A DNA stretch of 64,000 nucleotides from Ruania halotolerans (lineage in GTDB: Bacteria > Actinomycetota > Actinomycetes > Actinomycetales > Beutenbergiaceae), in assembly GCF_021049285.1 (NCBI RefSeq), contig NZ_CP088017.1, forward strand, positions 1-64,000, written 5' to 3'. Below the pieces are notes generated by a model that was not told where the DNA came from, did no database searches, and worked only from the letters and a program-made list of their open reading frames with translations. Both the position numbers and the translations under genes were made by a program. Shown in pieces: positions 11,927-21,275 of this stretch (within the stretch, counting starts at the first letter, position 1; each line of letters opens with the position of its first letter).

Positions 11927-12046
11927 ATGAAGAAGACAGTCGTCCTCCTCGTGCTCGCGGTCGGCGGGTTCGTCGCGTGGCGCAAACTGGCGGAGGATCG
12001 CGCAGTGCGCGATGCCTGGGCCGAGGTCACTGACCCGCTGGACTGA
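11927..12046 (+). CDS. DLW-39 family small protein
   Basis: A 39-residue peptide starting MKKTVVLLVLAVGGFVAWRK, with one hydrophobic helix, then a charged stretch and the ending DAWAEVTDPLD. Length, sequence and position between tRNA-Ile and tRNA-Ala downstream of gyrA match the DLW-39 family, named for its length and C-terminal motif. Function is unknown; it is probably a single-pass membrane peptide. The ribosome site GGAGGGA is at 11914-11920, seven bases before ATG. It is short enough to be missed by most gene finders. Confidence 0.88.
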   Translation: MKKTVVLLVLAVGGFVAWRKLAEDRAVRDAWAEVTDPLD

Positions 12047-12089
12047 ACAACGCGGCGTTCACGCGAGCGGTATCCTGAAGTACCCCCTA

Positions 12090-12162
12090 GGGGCCATGGC
12101 GCAATTGGTAGCGCACCTGCTTTGCAAGCAGGGGGTTACGGGTTCGAGTCCCGTTGGCTCCA
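12090..12162 (+). tRNA. tRNA-Ala (TGC)
   Basis: Acceptor GGGGCCA pairs with TGGCTCC (one G-T pair) and is followed by discriminator A. The D-arm contains GGCGCAATTGGTAGCGC. The anticodon stem CCTGC/GCAGG encloses TTTGCAA, anticodon TGC. The T-arm is ACGGG-TTCGAGT-CCCGT. CCA is not encoded. Confidence 0.97.
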
Positions 12163-12210
12163 CCCATCACGGTGACGCTTGAACGTGACTGCGTGGCTAA
12201 CACCGCGATG

Positions 12211-12591
12211 TCACCGCCTCGTCTGTGCGGCGCAGGTGATACAGGTCCGCGAAGCTGGCCGAGCCAGTAGCCGCTCGGCAACTATCGGCTCGCCACAGAG
12301 TTCGCATCGCCCATAGGTGCCGCTGGCGAATTTCGCCAGGGCGGCGTCCACATCAACCAGGTGAGTGTTGGCCGCCGCGAGCAGCGCACCCGCCTGTGAG
12401 CGTTCGAAGGCGATCGTGGCGCCCTCGGGGTCATGCTCGTCATCGGTGACGGTGAGCTGCGCGCCCTCGACGATCGACGTGACGTTCTGAGTGAGGGCGG
12501 CGATCCGATCCGAGGTGCGCTCGCGCTCGGCCGTGAGCATGCGACGCAGCTCGGCGAGCTGGCCGTTCGTGGGCGGATCGACGCGCTTCAT
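12211..12591 (-). CDS. TraR/DksA C4-type zinc finger protein
   Basis: About 126 residues. An N-terminal pair of helices (KRVDPPTNGQLAELRRMLTA onward) is likely a coiled coil. The C-terminal zinc finger is CELC followed by 17 residues and CITC, the C4 arrangement of the DksA/TraR family. Family members reach into the RNA polymerase secondary channel and alter promoter output; the short actinobacterial ones are little studied. ATG at 12591 gives the natural family start, while an in-frame GTG at 12618 adds nine residues. Neither has a strong ribosome site. Confidence 0.8.
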   Translation of the reverse strand: MKRVDPPTNGQLAELRRMLTAERERTSDRIAALTQNVTSIVEGAQLTVTDDEHDPEGATIAFERSQAGALLAAANTHLVDVDAALAKFASGTYGRCELCGEPIVAERLLARPASRTCITCAAQTRR

Positions 12592-12718
12592 GGGACGCAC
12601 ACTGTACGACACCGGCACCAGGCCGGGTGGGATGTGCTGACGAACCCACGAGCATGGGTCGTCGCCGTCGATGGGGTGAGCAATCCGACGCTAGGGCCGC
12701 TTCCCGGGACCGGCGACC

Positions 12719-13738
12719 TCAGCGAACGCCGGCCCGTTTCGTCGACCCTCGTTCAACCAGGCGTGCCGGGGCAACCAGGTGCTCGGCCGCCGTCGGAGGG
12801 GGAGAGCTCATTCTGGCCTCGAGCAAACGCACAACGTTCTCGACGATCCAATCGTTTCCTGGGTCAATGGTCGTCAAGCCCGGACCGATATGCGCGCCGA
12901 TGGCGAGATTGTCGAACCCGACCACCTGGATGTCCTCGGGCACGCGGCGCCCGGCGTCAGCCAGTCCCGCCATCGCCCCGATCGCCGCCTCGTCGGTCAC
13001 GCAGAAGAGTGCATCGATGCTCGGATCGCGAGTGACTGCGCGGGAAACCGCTGTACGTGCCATCTGTGCCTTGATCGGGTCCGAGGAGAGCACCAGGCGC
13101 GGATCGACGGCCAGCCCACGTGCAGAGTGCGCCTCCTCCCAACCGGTGGTCCGCGCAAACCGCATACCGCGGGACACCGGACCGAACTCACCACCCACGA
13201 TCATCACCCGCCGCGCGCCACAATCCAGCAGATGGCCGGTGGCCAGCCGCGCCCCCGCCACATTGCTCATCATGACGTGGTCGAATCGGCGCGGCACCGG
13301 CTTCTCCCCCAGGAGTACCACCGGCAGTGTCGCGCGGATCCGGTTCACTTCGGTATTGCCCAGGCCCACCACGCTGAGGATGGCGCCGTCGTACATGTGG
13401 AGCCGCGCCAGCGAGAGGGCGGCCAGCTCGCCCTCCCGGCTCGCACTGCTCTGTTCCACCACGAGGTGCCTGCCACGCTTTCCGACGGCGTCCGCCAGCT
13501 GGGCGCCGAGCTGGCCGAAATAGACGTGGTCCAGTCGGGGAACGATCAGCGCGACAGTTCCACTGGACCCGGACCGCAGCTGCCGTGCCGTGAGGTCGAC
13601 GTGGTAGTCGAGCTCGACCATGGCGGCAAGGACCCGTTCGCGGGTTGCGGGGCTGACCTGTGGTCGGGCATTGACCACACGCGAGACGGTCATCGTCGAC
13701 ACCTCGGCGAGCCGAGCGACATCACGGATCGTCGTCAT
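12719..13738 (-). CDS. LacI-family transcriptional regulator
   Basis: About 339 residues. The N-terminal HTH (TTIRDVARLAEVSTMTVSRV) and hinge region are followed by a periplasmic-binding-protein fold (about 60-330), including the segment VPEDIQVVGFDNLAIGAHIGPGLTTIDP. AGGAGG lies just upstream of the ATG. It lies downstream of, and on the same strand as, a second LacI regulator and the rhamnosidase/ABC locus, so it may respond to a related sugar. The ligand cannot be read from sequence. Confidence 0.92.
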   Translation of the reverse strand: MTTIRDVARLAEVSTMTVSRVVNARPQVSPATRERVLAAMVELDYHVDLTARQLRSGSSGTVALIVPRLDHVYFGQLGAQLADAVGKRGRHLVVEQSSASREGELAALSLARLHMYDGAILSVVGLGNTEVNRIRATLPVVLLGEKPVPRRFDHVMMSNVAGARLATGHLLDCGARRVMIVGGEFGPVSRGMRFARTTGWEEAHSARGLAVDPRLVLSSDPIKAQMARTAVSRAVTRDPSIDALFCVTDEAAIGAMAGLADAGRRVPEDIQVVGFDNLAIGAHIGPGLTTIDPGNDWIVENVVRLLEARMSSPPPTAAEHLVAPARLVERGSTKRAGVR

Positions 13739-13830
13739 GGCCCTCCTGGTGGCATCGGTGGCGCGGGCGCCATGCCCGCAAGCCTAGAGTGACTGTACGG
13801 CTGTGCAATGCTCAGAGGCGAACGAACCGG

Positions 13831-14964
13831 TCACGGATGGCGTGGCCGCGCCGTTGAATTGCGCACTCGCAGGTGCACCTGTTCCTCCACCTGCACAGCC
13901 TCGGTACGTCCAGCGATCCGTTCCAGGAGGAGCCGGACGGCTTCGGCCCCGATCTTCGATCCTGACTGGTCCACGCTGGTCAGGGAGATCATCGGGTGGC
14001 TGGCCATCGTGATGTCGTCGTAGCCCACCACCGACACATCCTCAGGGCCGAGTCCGGCCGCGGCCACCGCGCGCAGTGCTCCCATCGCGAGCGTGTCGTT
14101 CCCGGCGAAGATTGCGGTCGGACGCTGCTGCCTTGCCAGTAGCTCGGCGGCAACTGCTTCCGCTTCCAGCTCATCGCCTCCCGTGTAGGTGACCTCGGGT
14201 TCGAGATTCCGACGGCGCATCTGCTCCAGGTAGACCGTGTGGCGGATGGAGTGCGGCTCGAGATCACTACGGTGCCATTGGCTCGATGCGTCGGCGAGGG
14301 GCGTGCTCGTCGGATCGATTGTCAGATGCAGGATGTGCTGGTGCCCCAGCGTGAACAGGTGGTCCATCACCTGCTCGGTACCTGAGCGATCGGCGCCGGC
14401 CACCGTGTCGTAGTGTGCCGAAACGTCATGGCGGCCGATGATCACCATCGGAATCCGGTCGCTGAGTTGCTCCAACCATTCTTGGCCGACCTTCGGTGAG
14501 ATCGCGACGATGCCGTTGACCTGCCGATCGGCGAGGCTCTGGAGGGCGGCACCGGCCTCGCCTGGTGAACTGATCGGCGCCACCACAAGCTGATACGGAG
14601 TGGGTGCCAACGTCTCAAGCGCGCCTTGGACGATCATGGTGAGGAATTCGTTGCTCACCTGGGCGATCTCGATCCCCATGGTGTTGGAGGTACCGCGCAT
14701 CGCCCGCGCTGCCAGCCGCGGGCGGTAGCCCAGCTGGGCGATCGCCGCGTCGACTCGAGTACGCATCTGCGGGCTCACCCCGTAGGCGTTCCGAATCACC
14801 TTGGAGACGGCGGCCTTGGAGACTCCGGCTGCATCCGCGACATCCTGGATGGTCGCGTTCCGGCCCGCCCCGCGCGCGAGCATCGGGCTGCGGGGTGGGG
14901 GCAGGACGGTCTGTGGCGAGGACTGCTCCGCTACGCCGTCGATGCCGTCAGGTCGATTGCCCAC
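13831..14964 (-). CDS. LacI-family regulator of the rhamnoside locus
   Basis: About 377 residues. Some 35 residues precede the HTH (NATIQDVADAAGVSKAAVSKVI), and a sugar-binding domain follows with DVSVVGYDDITMASHPMISLTSVDQSG near the C-terminus. The GTG start at 14964 has no clear ribosome site, so translation may begin further in, for example at the in-frame ATG 14883. It is divergent from the ABC importer and GH78 genes and very probably represses them, as a LacI-type ACCGGT palindrome overlaps their promoter. Confidence 0.9.
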   Translation of the reverse strand: MGNRPDGIDGVAEQSSPQTVLPPPRSPMLARGAGRNATIQDVADAAGVSKAAVSKVIRNAYGVSPQMRTRVDAAIAQLGYRPRLAARAMRGTSNTMGIEIAQVSNEFLTMIVQGALETLAPTPYQLVVAPISSPGEAGAALQSLADRQVNGIVAISPKVGQEWLEQLSDRIPMVIIGRHDVSAHYDTVAGADRSGTEQVMDHLFTLGHQHILHLTIDPTSTPLADASSQWHRSDLEPHSIRHTVYLEQMRRRNLEPEVTYTGGDELEAEAVAAELLARQQRPTAIFAGNDTLAMGALRAVAAAGLGPEDVSVVGYDDITMASHPMISLTSVDQSGSKIGAEAVRLLLERIAGRTEAVQVEEQVHLRVRNSTARPRHP

Positions 14965-14989
14965 AGGTCACAGGTTAGTACCGAATGTG

Positions 14990-15027
14990 TAGACCGGTTG
15001 ACGAACGCTCGATGCACCACCTATCGT
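14990..15027 (+). promoter_or_regulatory. Promoter and LacI-type operator of the rhamnoside operon
   Basis: A -35 box TTGACG (14998-15003) and -10 box TATCGT (15022-15027) are separated by 18 bases. The sequence TAGACCGGTTGA with a central ACCGGT palindrome overlaps the -35 box, as expected for a LacI-family operator. It lies between the divergent regulator and the solute-binding protein gene. Confidence 0.55.
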
Positions 15028-15094
15028 CCGGAGTGAAAGGATTCAGCGAGTGGGCAGAACGAGCTGCGCACCGTCTTTGCGAGGAGGCAAAGCA

Positions 15095-16405
15095 ATGAAC
15101 CCCAGCCCATTACGACGGCGTCACCTCAGCGTGGCTGCTGCCTCGGCAGCCGCTGCGGCGCTCGTCCTGTCCGCATGCTCCGGTGGCGGCAGCGAGGACG
15201 GCAGCGTCGAGATCACCTTCCTGTCCACCTCGGACGAGGACAACACCGCGCTGGCCGAGGCCCTCATCGAGGCCTTCGAAGCCGAGAACCCGGACATCAC
15301 CGTCAATCTTGACGGTCGCCCCGGCGGCACCGAGGGCGACAACCTCATCAAGACCCGGCTCTCCACCGGTGAGATGGCAGAGGTGTTCAACTACAACTCA
15401 GGATCACTGTTCCAGGCCCTCAATCCCGACCAGAACCTGCTTGATCTGAGCGACCGGCCCTGGGCGGACTCACTGACGGACGACTTTGTCTCTGTGGTCA
15501 GCACCGACAATGGCCTCTACGGCGGCTCGTATGGAAGCTCGTTCGCCGGTGGCATCGTCTACAACGGTGCGATCTATGAGGAACTCGGTCTCGACGTGCC
15601 GGAGTCCTGGGACGACTTCATGGCGAACAATGAGGAGATCGCCGGGGCGGGGTATGACCCGATCATCCAGACCTACGGTGACACCTGGACCAGCCAGCTC
15701 TTCGTCCTCGGCGACTACGCCAATGTTCACGCCCAGGATCCGGACTGGGCTGAGCAGTACACGGCGCACGAGCGGTTCTACGCCGAAGAACCAGCCCTCG
15801 CCGGTTTCCGGCACCATGAGGAAGCCTACGAGTCCGGCTACTTCAACGAGAACTACCCGTCAGCAACCTTCGAAGACGGTGGATCGATGCTCGCCGAGGG
15901 GACCGGCGTGCACTACCCGATCCTCACCACGATCCTCAGCTCGATCCGGTTCAACCACCCGGACGCGGTCGAGGACATGCGGTTCATGGCGATCCCCGCC
16001 GATGATCCGCAGTACACCTCGGCCACGATCTGGCAGCCGGACGGTCTGTACATTCCGAACACTGTCGAAGGTGAGCAGCGAGACGCCGCGCTCGCTTTCG
16101 TCGACTTCGTGACCGGACCGGATGCCTGCTCGGTCTTCATCGAGGCGGTCAACCCGACAGGGCCCTATGTCAACGGTTGCGAGCTCCCGGCGGATGTTCC
16201 CCCGCTCGTCCAGGATGTGCAGTCCTACTTCGACTCCGGCAACACGGCACCGGCGCTGGAATTCCTCTCCCCGATCAAGGGCCCGAACCTGGAGAACATC
16301 ACCGTCGAGGTCGGCTCTGGCATTCGCGGTGCTGAGGAAGCGGCGGAGAACTATGACCGTGATGTGGAGAACCAGGCGCGGCAGCTGGGCCTCGAGGGCT
16401 GGTGA
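15095..16405 (+). CDS. ABC sugar transporter substrate-binding lipoprotein
   Basis: About 436 residues. The signal peptide has arginines (SPLRRRHLS), a hydrophobic core and a lipobox LSAC, so the mature protein is lipid-anchored outside the membrane. The rest is a family 1 extracellular solute-binding fold (VEITFLSTSDEDNTALAEALIEAFE near the mature start). ATG 15095 follows GAGGAGG and was chosen over an upstream in-frame start at 15050. First gene of a binding protein-permease-permease-GH78 operon, so the likely cargo is a rhamnose-containing sugar. No ATPase is encoded here; such importers usually share an MsiK-type ATPase encoded elsewhere. Confidence 0.93.
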   Translation: MNPSPLRRRHLSVAAASAAAAALVLSACSGGGSEDGSVEITFLSTSDEDNTALAEALIEAFEAENPDITVNLDGRPGGTEGDNLIKTRLSTGEMAEVFNYNSGSLFQALNPDQNLLDLSDRPWADSLTDDFVSVVSTDNGLYGGSYGSSFAGGIVYNGAIYEELGLDVPESWDDFMANNEEIAGAGYDPIIQTYGDTWTSQLFVLGDYANVHAQDPDWAEQYTAHERFYAEEPALAGFRHHEEAYESGYFNENYPSATFEDGGSMLAEGTGVHYPILTTILSSIRFNHPDAVEDMRFMAIPADDPQYTSATIWQPDGLYIPNTVEGEQRDAALAFVDFVTGPDACSVFIEAVNPTGPYVNGCELPADVPPLVQDVQSYFDSGNTAPALEFLSPIKGPNLENITVEVGSGIRGAEEAAENYDRDVENQARQLGLEGW

Positions 16406-17319
16406 CAGTTGAGGCCACCAAGGTGCGGGCCGGCAGGGCTCGTAAGGTCCGCACCTTGGGCACCGCTCGCCATGCGTATCCGCTGTGGTTCTACCTGCCC
16501 GCGGCGGTGTTGTTCCTGGTGTTCTTCGCCATCCCGACATTCGCGTCGTTCTACTTCAGCCTCACCCGCTGGACGTTGTTCGACCAGGAGTTCATCGGGC
16601 TGGAGAACTACATCCAGTTCTTCCGTGAACCGCAGCTGTATCAGAGCTTCATCAACACGCTGATCTACGGCTTCGTCACCTCGGGTCTGAAAGTCGTGAT
16701 CGGACTGGCGCTGGCCGTGTTGCTCACCTCGGCGCTGGTCGGGCGCAACTATCTGCGGTCGGTGATCTTCTTCCCGGTGCTGGTCTCCACGATCGGGGTG
16801 GGGATCATGTTCAAGGCGCTGCTGGACCCCTTCGACGGCGTGGTCAACGGTGCGCTCGAGACGCTGGGGATCACCGGTCCGGGATGGCTGACCGATCCGG
16901 ACCTGGCGTTGTTGACGATCGCCGGGATCGATGTGTGGAAAGGCCTGGGGATCGCGTGCCTGATCTACATCGCCGGCCTGGTCGCCATCCCGCAGGAGTA
17001 CTACGAGGCCGCCCGGGTCGATGGGGCGAGCAAGTGGGCGGTGTTCAAGTCCATCACGCTTCCTCTGGTCAAACCCGCCACCGGCACCGTGATCATCTTG
17101 TCGTTGATCGGGGGGTTGCGTTCGTTCGACCTGATCTGGGCCACCACTGGTGGCGGGCCGGGCTTCAGTTCCGACGTGATCGGCTCGGTCATCTACAAGC
17201 AGTACCAGGCCGGCTTCTACGGCCTGTCCACCGCCGGGAACGTGGTGTTGTTCCTCGTGGTCACCGCGATCATGGTCCCGATCTCACTGATGCTGAACAA
17301 GCGGGAGATCGAGCAATGA
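16402..17319 (+). CDS. ABC sugar transporter permease (MalF type)
   Basis: About 305 residues with six predicted membrane helices. The permease-ATPase contact loop is EYYEAARVDGASKWAVFKSITLPLVKP near residue 195-220. The GTG start overlaps the stop of the binding protein gene by four bases (GTGA), indicating coupled translation. Works with the neighbouring permease and binding protein to import a sugar, probably a rhamnoside. Confidence 0.93.
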   Translation: MTVEATKVRAGRARKVRTLGTARHAYPLWFYLPAAVLFLVFFAIPTFASFYFSLTRWTLFDQEFIGLENYIQFFREPQLYQSFINTLIYGFVTSGLKVVIGLALAVLLTSALVGRNYLRSVIFFPVLVSTIGVGIMFKALLDPFDGVVNGALETLGITGPGWLTDPDLALLTIAGIDVWKGLGIACLIYIAGLVAIPQEYYEAARVDGASKWAVFKSITLPLVKPATGTVIILSLIGGLRSFDLIWATTGGGPGFSSDVIGSVIYKQYQAGFYGLSTAGNVVLFLVVTAIMVPISLMLNKREIEQ

Positions 17320-17423
17320 GCGCGAGGAGCCGCAACGTCCTGCCGCAGGCAGGGGCGCCGAGGGGCGAGGTGCACCGTAGCGAGGCACCGCAGTGCTCCT
17401 GCACAGAGGAGGTTCGACGATGA
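17316..17423 (+). CDS. Possible 35-residue coupling ORF between two permease genes
   Basis: The gap between the permease genes is spanned exactly by an ORF that begins in an ATGA overlap with the upstream stop and ends in an ATGA overlap with the downstream start. The product is MSARSRNVLPQAGAPRGEVH followed by a Cys/Glu/Arg-rich end, with no known similarity. The sequence is repetitive and GC-rich (GCGAGGTGCACC, GCGAGGCACCGC). It may only carry ribosomes from one permease gene to the next. The downstream gene also has its own GAGGAGG site. Real coding function is doubtful. Confidence 0.3.
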   Translation: MSARSRNVLPQAGAPRGEVHRSEAPQCSCTEEVRR

Positions 17424-18253
17424 AGCGTGAGCGCACCATGCGCTGGGTCATTGGGATCGCTGCTGTTGTGGCGTCCGTCATCATTTTCATTCTGCCATTC
17501 GCCTTCATCATCATTCAGGCGATGAAGACGCGTCAGGAAGCCTCTGAGCTGGCGTTCACGTGGCCCACGGAACTGGCGTTCGTGGAGAATTTCGTCGAAG
17601 TCATCACTCAACGCGATTACATCGTGGCGCGCGCATTCGTGAACTCCACGGTCCTGACCGTGGCCAGCGTGACCTTCCTCGTGGTGATCGCCGCCATGGT
17701 CGGGTATGTCATGCAACGGCGTGCCTCCAAAATCCGCACCGTCGCGAATTTCTTCGTCCTCGCCGGCCTGATCGTGCCACCCGCGGTGGTGCCCACTGTC
17801 TGGGTGCTGCAGACCGTTGGCCTGTTCGGGACGTTGCCGGGCCTGATCCTGATCGAGATCACGTTCGGGCTGGCATTCTCGATCCTTCTGTTCCGGGCAT
17901 TCGTCGCCACGATCCCACGGTCGCTGGACGAGGCGGCGATCATCGATGGGGCTGGCCCGTTCCGGATCTTCCTCGGGGTGATCCTGCCGTTGATGAAACC
18001 CACGGTCGTCACGGTGATCGTGGTGCAGTCGGTGCAGATCTTCAACGACTTCGCCAACCCGTTGTACTTCCTGCCTGGCGATGACAATGCCACCGTGCAA
18101 CTGACCCTTTACAACTTCCAGAGTCAATCCTCGAACCAGTGGAATCTGCTGTTCATGGACATTCTGCTGATCACCATCCCGCCACTGATCATGTACATCT
18201 TCTTCAACCGCCAGATCGTCGCCGGACTCACCTCCGGCGCCGTCAAAGGCTGA
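17420..18253 (+). CDS. ABC sugar transporter permease (MalG type)
   Basis: About 277 residues, six membrane helices. The contact loop SLDEAAIIDGAGPFRIFLGVILPLMKP lies near residue 170-195. ATG 17420 follows GAGGAGG at 17405-17411; an upstream in-frame start at 17393 adds only unconserved residues. It ends with the usual QIVAGLTSGAVKG tail of MalG-type permeases. Partner of the permease upstream in the rhamnoside importer. Confidence 0.93.
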   Translation: MKRERTMRWVIGIAAVVASVIIFILPFAFIIIQAMKTRQEASELAFTWPTELAFVENFVEVITQRDYIVARAFVNSTVLTVASVTFLVVIAAMVGYVMQRRASKIRTVANFFVLAGLIVPPAVVPTVWVLQTVGLFGTLPGLILIEITFGLAFSILLFRAFVATIPRSLDEAAIIDGAGPFRIFLGVILPLMKPTVVTVIVVQSVQIFNDFANPLYFLPGDDNATVQLTLYNFQSQSSNQWNLLFMDILLITIPPLIMYIFFNRQIVAGLTSGAVKG

Positions 18254-18277
18254 CATTCGACAATGGGAGCATCTCGC

Positions 18278-21067
18278 ATGAGTTCTCGCGTCACCCGGGT
18301 CCGGGTAGAACGACGTAATGACGCACCACTGGCCGATGGTCCAACGCCTCGTGTGACCTGGATCGTTGAGTCGGATGAGCCGTGGCGGCAGGCCGCGGCC
18401 GAGATCCGGCTGGACGGGGGTGAGCCGGTCCGGCTGGAAACAGCGGAGTCCGTTTTCGTCGACTGGCCCTTCGCACCGCTGGAACCGCATGCACACCATG
18501 AACTGCAGGTGCGGGTCACCTCCACAGACGGCGTCACCACCGAGTGGTCCGAACCGGTCGCCTTGCGCAGTACGTTCCTCGCCGAGGGCGAATGGCAGGC
18601 CGCGTTCATCGGGCTGGCCGAGCCTGTGGGTGTGGCGTGCCCAGGCAGGGCGCGCACCGAGATCGAGGTCGCTGGACCGGTGCGTAGCGCCACCTTGTAC
18701 GCCACGGCTGGCGGCGTTTATCAAGCGAGCATCAACGGAACTGATGTCGATGATGCTGTGCTCAAGCCGGGCTGGACGGACTATCACGAACGCCTGGTGC
18801 ATGAGGCCACCGATGTGACCGATCTGATCCGGCCAGGCGCCAATGCGATCGGCATCCGGTTTGCCGGCGCCTGGTGGACGGAAGAGTTCGGCTTCCACGG
18901 CGCAGGCCGCCGGATTTACGGTGACCAGCCCGTCGTTGCCGCACAGCTCCATATCGAACTCGCGGACGGCACCACCCAGGTGATCGTGACCAACGAGGAG
19001 TGGCGAGCGGCCGCCGTCGGGGAGATCACGGCGAGTGGCCTGTATCAAGGTGAGGCCGTTGATGCCCGGCGAGCCCTGCCGGGTTGGGATCAGGTGGGCT
19101 TTGACGACTCGACCTGGCCGGCCGCCGTCGTGACGGACATTGGCGTGGTGCCAGAAGCCGACCCGGCCGAACCGGTGCGGCGTGTGGATGAGCTGCCGGT
19201 GGCTGAGGTGATCACCACGCCATCCGGGAAGACCGTGCTCGATTTCGGCCAGAACCTCGTCGGGCGGCTGCGGGTGAGGGTGAGCGGGCCCGCAGGGCAC
19301 ACCATCACGCTCCGGCATGCGGAAGTGCTCGAGCACGATGAGCTCGGCATCCGTCCGCTGCGGTACGCCCAGGCCACGGACACGCTCACCTGCTCCGGCG
19401 GCGATGATGTGTTCGAACCCGAGTTCACCTTCCACGGATTCCGCTACGCCGAGGTGAGCGACTGGCCGGGTGATCTCGATCCGGCGGCGTTCACGGCGGT
19501 GATGATCAGCAGCGATATGCGCCGCACCGGCTGGTTCACCAGCTCCCATGAGCTCGTGAACCGCCTGTACGAGAACGTGGTGTGGGGGATGCGCGGCAAC
19601 TTCGTCTCCCTTCCCACCGACTGCCCACAGCGTGATGAGCGCCTGGGGTGGACCGGGGACATCCAAGTGTTCTCCCCGACGGCGGCCACGCTGTTCGATT
19701 CCGATGGTTTCCTGACCTCGTGGTTGCGTGACGTGGCGATCGAGCAGCGCCGCGCCGATGGGATCGCTCCGTTCGTGGTGCCCCATGTGCTCGGTGAGCC
19801 GAAGGCGGCCGCGGCGTGGGGCGATGCGGCCACGGTGGTGCCGATGGTGCTCTTCGATCGCTTCGGTGACCGGGCGGCGCTGCAGGAGCAGTACCCCTCG
19901 ATGAAGTCGTGGGTGGACGTGCTGGTCGGCCTGGCCGGAGACCGATTGCTGTGGGAGGGCGACTTCCAGTTCGGTGACTGGCTCGACCCGGCCGCACCGC
20001 CGGACCAGCCGGGCGGCGCGCGCACCGACAAGGACATCGTGGCCAGCGCACACGTGGTGCGTTCAGCGCTGGTGCTCACCCGGGCGGCCACGATCCTCGG
20101 GCATACCGAGGACGCTGCCCACTATGGCGACTACGCCGAGCGTGCGCGTCAGGCGTGGGTGCGCGAGTACGTCACCGGGGCTGGGCGGATCGTCTCTGAC
20201 TCCCAGACCGCCTATGCGATGGCGATCTCCTACGGCCTCGTTGATGCTGAGACCACTCAGGCGATGGGGGACCGGCTGGCGGAGATCGTGCGCCGGGACG
20301 GGTATGTGATCGGCACCGGGTTTGTCGGCACCCCGATCATCGCCGACGCGCTGACGGTGACTGGGCATGCCGACGCCGCGGGCCGATTGTTGCTGCAGAC
20401 CGGGGTGCCGTCCTGGCTGTATGCAGTGACCATGGGTGCCACCACGATCTGGGAGCGGTGGGACTCGATGCTCCCGGACGGCTCCATCAACCCCGGTGAG
20501 ATGACGTCCTTCAATCACTACGCCTTCGGCGCGATCGCGGACTGGCTGCACCGCGGCCTGGCCGGCCTCGCACCGGCGGCCCCGGGCTATGCGAAGCTGC
20601 GGATCGCGCCCGTGCCGATCGAGGGCATGGAACTGGCGTCGGCGCGGCAGGAGACCCCCTACGGACTGGCCGAGTCCAGCTGGGCTGAAACCGGTGATGG
20701 CACCCTGCGGGTGCATGCCGTGATCCCCGCGAACACGACGGCGGAAATCGCCCTACCCGGGTGCGAGCCGTGTGAGGTGGGTTCGGGCTCTCACGAGTGG
20801 GTGATCGAGGATCCTCGGCAGAGTTCGCCGGTGGGCTCGATTGGCTGGGACACCCCCCTTGGGGCGATTGTGGACGACCGGCGCGCCCACGAGGCCCTCC
20901 TGGCCGAGGTCGCTGCCATCGACGCCGAGCTCGGCGACCGATTGCGGCACGGCACGGCATGGTCGGATGGCCAGCCGTTGTCCACAATGCTGTTCGGGGT
21001 TTCCGGTGAGGTGCGCGAGCAGTTGCCGGCGGCATTCGAGCGGGTGAACGCCACGTTCGGTCGGTGA
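18278..21067 (+). CDS. GH78 alpha-L-rhamnosidase
   Basis: Releases terminal alpha-L-rhamnose from glycosides. About 929 residues, the normal size. N-terminal beta-sandwich domains (about 1-430) precede the (alpha/alpha)6 catalytic barrel (about 435-780) and a small C-terminal beta domain. The GH78 signature DCPQRDERLGWTGDIQVFSP is near residue 447-466, and its Asp/Glu residues form part of the active site. No signal peptide is seen, so it probably acts inside the cell on sugars brought in by the importer upstream. ATG 18278 follows GGGAG; an in-frame ATG at 18263 adds five residues. A perfect hairpin from the 70-bp repeat lies 17 bases after the stop. Confidence 0.95.
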   Translation: MSSRVTRVRVERRNDAPLADGPTPRVTWIVESDEPWRQAAAEIRLDGGEPVRLETAESVFVDWPFAPLEPHAHHELQVRVTSTDGVTTEWSEPVALRSTFLAEGEWQAAFIGLAEPVGVACPGRARTEIEVAGPVRSATLYATAGGVYQASINGTDVDDAVLKPGWTDYHERLVHEATDVTDLIRPGANAIGIRFAGAWWTEEFGFHGAGRRIYGDQPVVAAQLHIELADGTTQVIVTNEEWRAAAVGEITASGLYQGEAVDARRALPGWDQVGFDDSTWPAAVVTDIGVVPEADPAEPVRRVDELPVAEVITTPSGKTVLDFGQNLVGRLRVRVSGPAGHTITLRHAEVLEHDELGIRPLRYAQATDTLTCSGGDDVFEPEFTFHGFRYAEVSDWPGDLDPAAFTAVMISSDMRRTGWFTSSHELVNRLYENVVWGMRGNFVSLPTDCPQRDERLGWTGDIQVFSPTAATLFDSDGFLTSWLRDVAIEQRRADGIAPFVVPHVLGEPKAAAAWGDAATVVPMVLFDRFGDRAALQEQYPSMKSWVDVLVGLAGDRLLWEGDFQFGDWLDPAAPPDQPGGARTDKDIVASAHVVRSALVLTRAATILGHTEDAAHYGDYAERARQAWVREYVTGAGRIVSDSQTAYAMAISYGLVDAETTQAMGDRLAEIVRRDGYVIGTGFVGTPIIADALTVTGHADAAGRLLLQTGVPSWLYAVTMGATTIWERWDSMLPDGSINPGEMTSFNHYAFGAIADWLHRGLAGLAPAAPGYAKLRIAPVPIEGMELASARQETPYGLAESSWAETGDGTLRVHAVIPANTTAEIALPGCEPCEVGSGSHEWVIEDPRQSSPVGSIGWDTPLGAIVDDRRAHEALLAEVAAIDAELGDRLRHGTAWSDGQPLSTMLFGVSGEVREQLPAAFERVNATFGR

Positions 21068-21082
21068 ATCGCGGACGCCCCT

Positions 21083-21152
21083 GACGCGGACACACCTTCC
21101 GAGTCCCGACGCAGGCTGGAAGGTGTGTCCGCGCACGCAAGGTGTGTCCGTG
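21083..21152. repeat. 70-bp palindromic repeat, copy 1
   Basis: A perfect 16-bp inverted repeat (21085-21100 with 21118-21133, arms CGCGGACACACCTTCC and complement) surrounds a 17-base loop. A third, direct partial copy of the right arm follows (AAGGTGTGTCCGTG, 21139-21152). It closely resembles the element at 22226-22295. It lies 17 bases after the rhamnosidase stop and could act as a terminator or mRNA stabiliser. Little else is seen in the rest of the 21068-21275 gap. Confidence 0.85.
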
Positions 21153-21275
21153 ACGGATCAGGGCTCGAAGAGTTCCTCGTTCCGGCAGTCGAACACTGCG
21201 GCGAGCCGGAACGCGAGTAGCGCCGTCGAGTCGTCGGCCGTTGCAGGCTAATGTCTAGATTGCTAGCATGCGAGT

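Noticed and set aside
17270-20053. A 927-codon open frame antisense to the permease and rhamnosidase genes
   Set aside because: It is the mirror of high-GC coding sequence; the product is His/Arg/Gly-rich with no domain, and the opposite strand encodes well-known families.
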